From positions 1 to 7,199 of the forward strand of contig CAJXGZ010000119.1 of the NCBI GenBank assembly GCA_913053795.1: a stretch of 7,199 nucleotides of DNA, given 5' to 3'. Of this stretch, positions 6,608 to 7,199 are shown piece after piece; positions within the stretch are counted from its first letter, which is position 1, and every line of letters starts with the position of its first letter. The position numbers and the translations under genes were made by a program. The notes beneath the pieces were generated by a model. It worked only from the letters and a program-made list of their open reading frames with translations. It did not search any database and had not been told where the DNA came from. The stretch is from an uncultured Rhodospirillales bacterium (lineage in GTDB: Bacteria; Pseudomonadota; Alphaproteobacteria; Rhodospirillales; 2-02-FULL-58-16).

Positions 6608-6902
6608 GCAATACACTTCCCATGTGATTAAATCCTTCAAATCACGCGATACGGAGAGGCTTTTTGGCCGTTGTTTCGTCAAGAGATATTCCGGCATTGA
6701 GCGGGCCGCGCGGATTTCCCTGGCGGTGCTGGATGCGGCGGAGAATTTATATGATCTGCGGGTTCCGCCGTCCAATCGCCTTGAGGCCCTTAAGGGCGGT
6801 CTAAAAGGGCGTCATTCAATCCGCATTAACAGGCAGTGGCGGATTTGCTTTGTTTGGCGCGGCAACGACGACCATGACGTTGAAATCATCGATTATCATT
6901 AA
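6606..6902 (+). CDS. higB: HigB-type toxin, RelE/ParE superfamily (type II toxin-antitoxin)
   Basis: Toxin of a HigBA module; the family cleaves mRNA on the ribosome during translation and so slows growth. From ATG 6606 it has 98 residues. The family pattern is clear: VIKSFKSRDTERLF near the start (7-20), a helical segment, LEALKGGLKG (59-68), SIRINRQWRI (71-80) and the terminal DYH. Likely active residues by family comparison are Lys63, Arg79 and His98. GTG at 6624 (codon 7) may be the real start: it gives 92 residues, beginning exactly at the usual family N-terminus (V/M-IKSF). Neither start has a Shine-Dalgarno. The toxin precedes the antitoxin, as in most higBA operons. The gene and its upstream region are more AT-rich than the rest of the window, which suggests horizontal acquisition. 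Confidence 0.9.
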   Translation: MQYTSHVIKSFKSRDTERLFGRCFVKRYSGIERAARISLAVLDAAENLYDLRVPPSNRLEALKGGLKGRHSIRINRQWRICFVWRGNDDHDVEIIDYH

Positions 6903-6914
6903 GAGGCGATAGCC

Positions 6915-7199
6915 ATGGCGAAAAAACTCAGCCCCATTCATCCCGGCGAAGTCTTGCGCTCTGAATTCATGGAGCCTTTGGGGTTAAGCGCCAACGCCCT
7001 GGCGCTGGCCCTTCGCGGTCCCGCCAACAGGATTACCGCCATCGTCAATGGAACGCGCGGCGTCACCGGCGACACGGCCTTGCGCTTGTCCCGGCGCTTT
7101 GGAACGACCCCGGGTTTTTGGATGAACCTGCAAGCTTCATATGACTTGGCGGTGGCGGAAGACCTGAAAGGCGACATAATCGCCCGCGACGTCATCCCC
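6915..7199 (+). CDS. higA: HigA-type antitoxin, XRE-family HTH protein (3' end outside window)
   Basis: Antitoxin that should bind and neutralise HigB and repress the operon. The window holds 95 codons without a stop, and HigA proteins are usually about 95-105 residues, so only a few codons are probably missing. Seen: the family N-terminus LSPIHPGEVLRSEFMEPLGL (5-24), a helix-turn-helix region (about 26-60) with ANRITAIVNGTRGVTGDTAL (37-56), and GTTPGFWMNLQASYDL (63-78), which is the conserved FW-x-NLQ-x-x-YDL end of the XRE/HigA domain. ATG 6915 is preceded by AAGAGG (6901-6906) with 8 bases of spacing. The gap to the toxin stop is only 12 bp, so the two genes are co-transcribed. Confidence 0.93.
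   Translation, partial: MAKKLSPIHPGEVLRSEFMEPLGLSANALALALRGPANRITAIVNGTRGVTGDTALRLSRRFGTTPGFWMNLQASYDLAVAEDLKGDIIARDVIP

Noticed and set aside
1..7199. tRNA, rRNA, CRISPR array, insertion sequence ends or integrase
   Set aside because: I looked for spaced repeats, terminal inverted repeats, transposase-like frames and cloverleaf patterns and saw none.

Overview
The window reads as chromosomal DNA from a moderately GC-rich alphaproteobacterium, probably Rhodospirillales-like. This is inferred from codon use, the CHASE2 protein, the PrtD/HlyD-type secretion pair and the domain styles; no phylogenetic marker is present, so the genus is open. The window holds six confident genes, two of them cut by the window edges, plus one doubtful small ORF.

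Left part (1-4260): a gene for a membrane-anchored CHASE2 sensor runs leftwards off the window (1-841, minus). Its 3' half, which would carry the output domain, is missing. Divergent from it, across a gap of about 147 bp, is a two-gene operon for a type I secretion system: an ABC exporter (989-2974) and a HlyD-type membrane fusion protein (2971-4260), joined by a 4-bp ATGA overlap. The ABC protein has no N-terminal peptidase-like domain but carries an unusual Pro/Lys-rich C-terminal tail. The outer-membrane TolC partner and the secreted substrate are not in the window. A GC-rich hairpin followed by six Ts just after the fusion-protein gene is a plausible terminator.

Middle (4301-6226, minus): convergent with the secretion operon is a single gene encoding a full ammonium transporter (Amt) fused to a complete GGDEF diguanylate cyclase. 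Pore residues, the conserved Amt cytoplasmic tail, the GGDEF active site and the RxxD inhibitory site are all visible. It looks like a one-protein ammonium sensor that makes c-di-GMP. It is the most interesting item here.

Right part (6227-7199): about 170 bp of non-coding DNA upstream of the Amt-GGDEF gene, a doubtful 56-codon ORF, then an AT-richer higBA type II toxin-antitoxin module. A near-perfect 21-bp palindrome sits at the toxin start and is the likely HigA operator. The antitoxin gene runs to the right edge without a stop.

Working hypothesis (inference): the left and middle genes form a surface/signalling neighbourhood. Extracellular sensing (CHASE2) and ammonium sensing (Amt-GGDEF) lie beside an exporter of the kind that secretes RTX proteins or adhesins, processes often tied to second messengers. 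Only adjacency supports the link.
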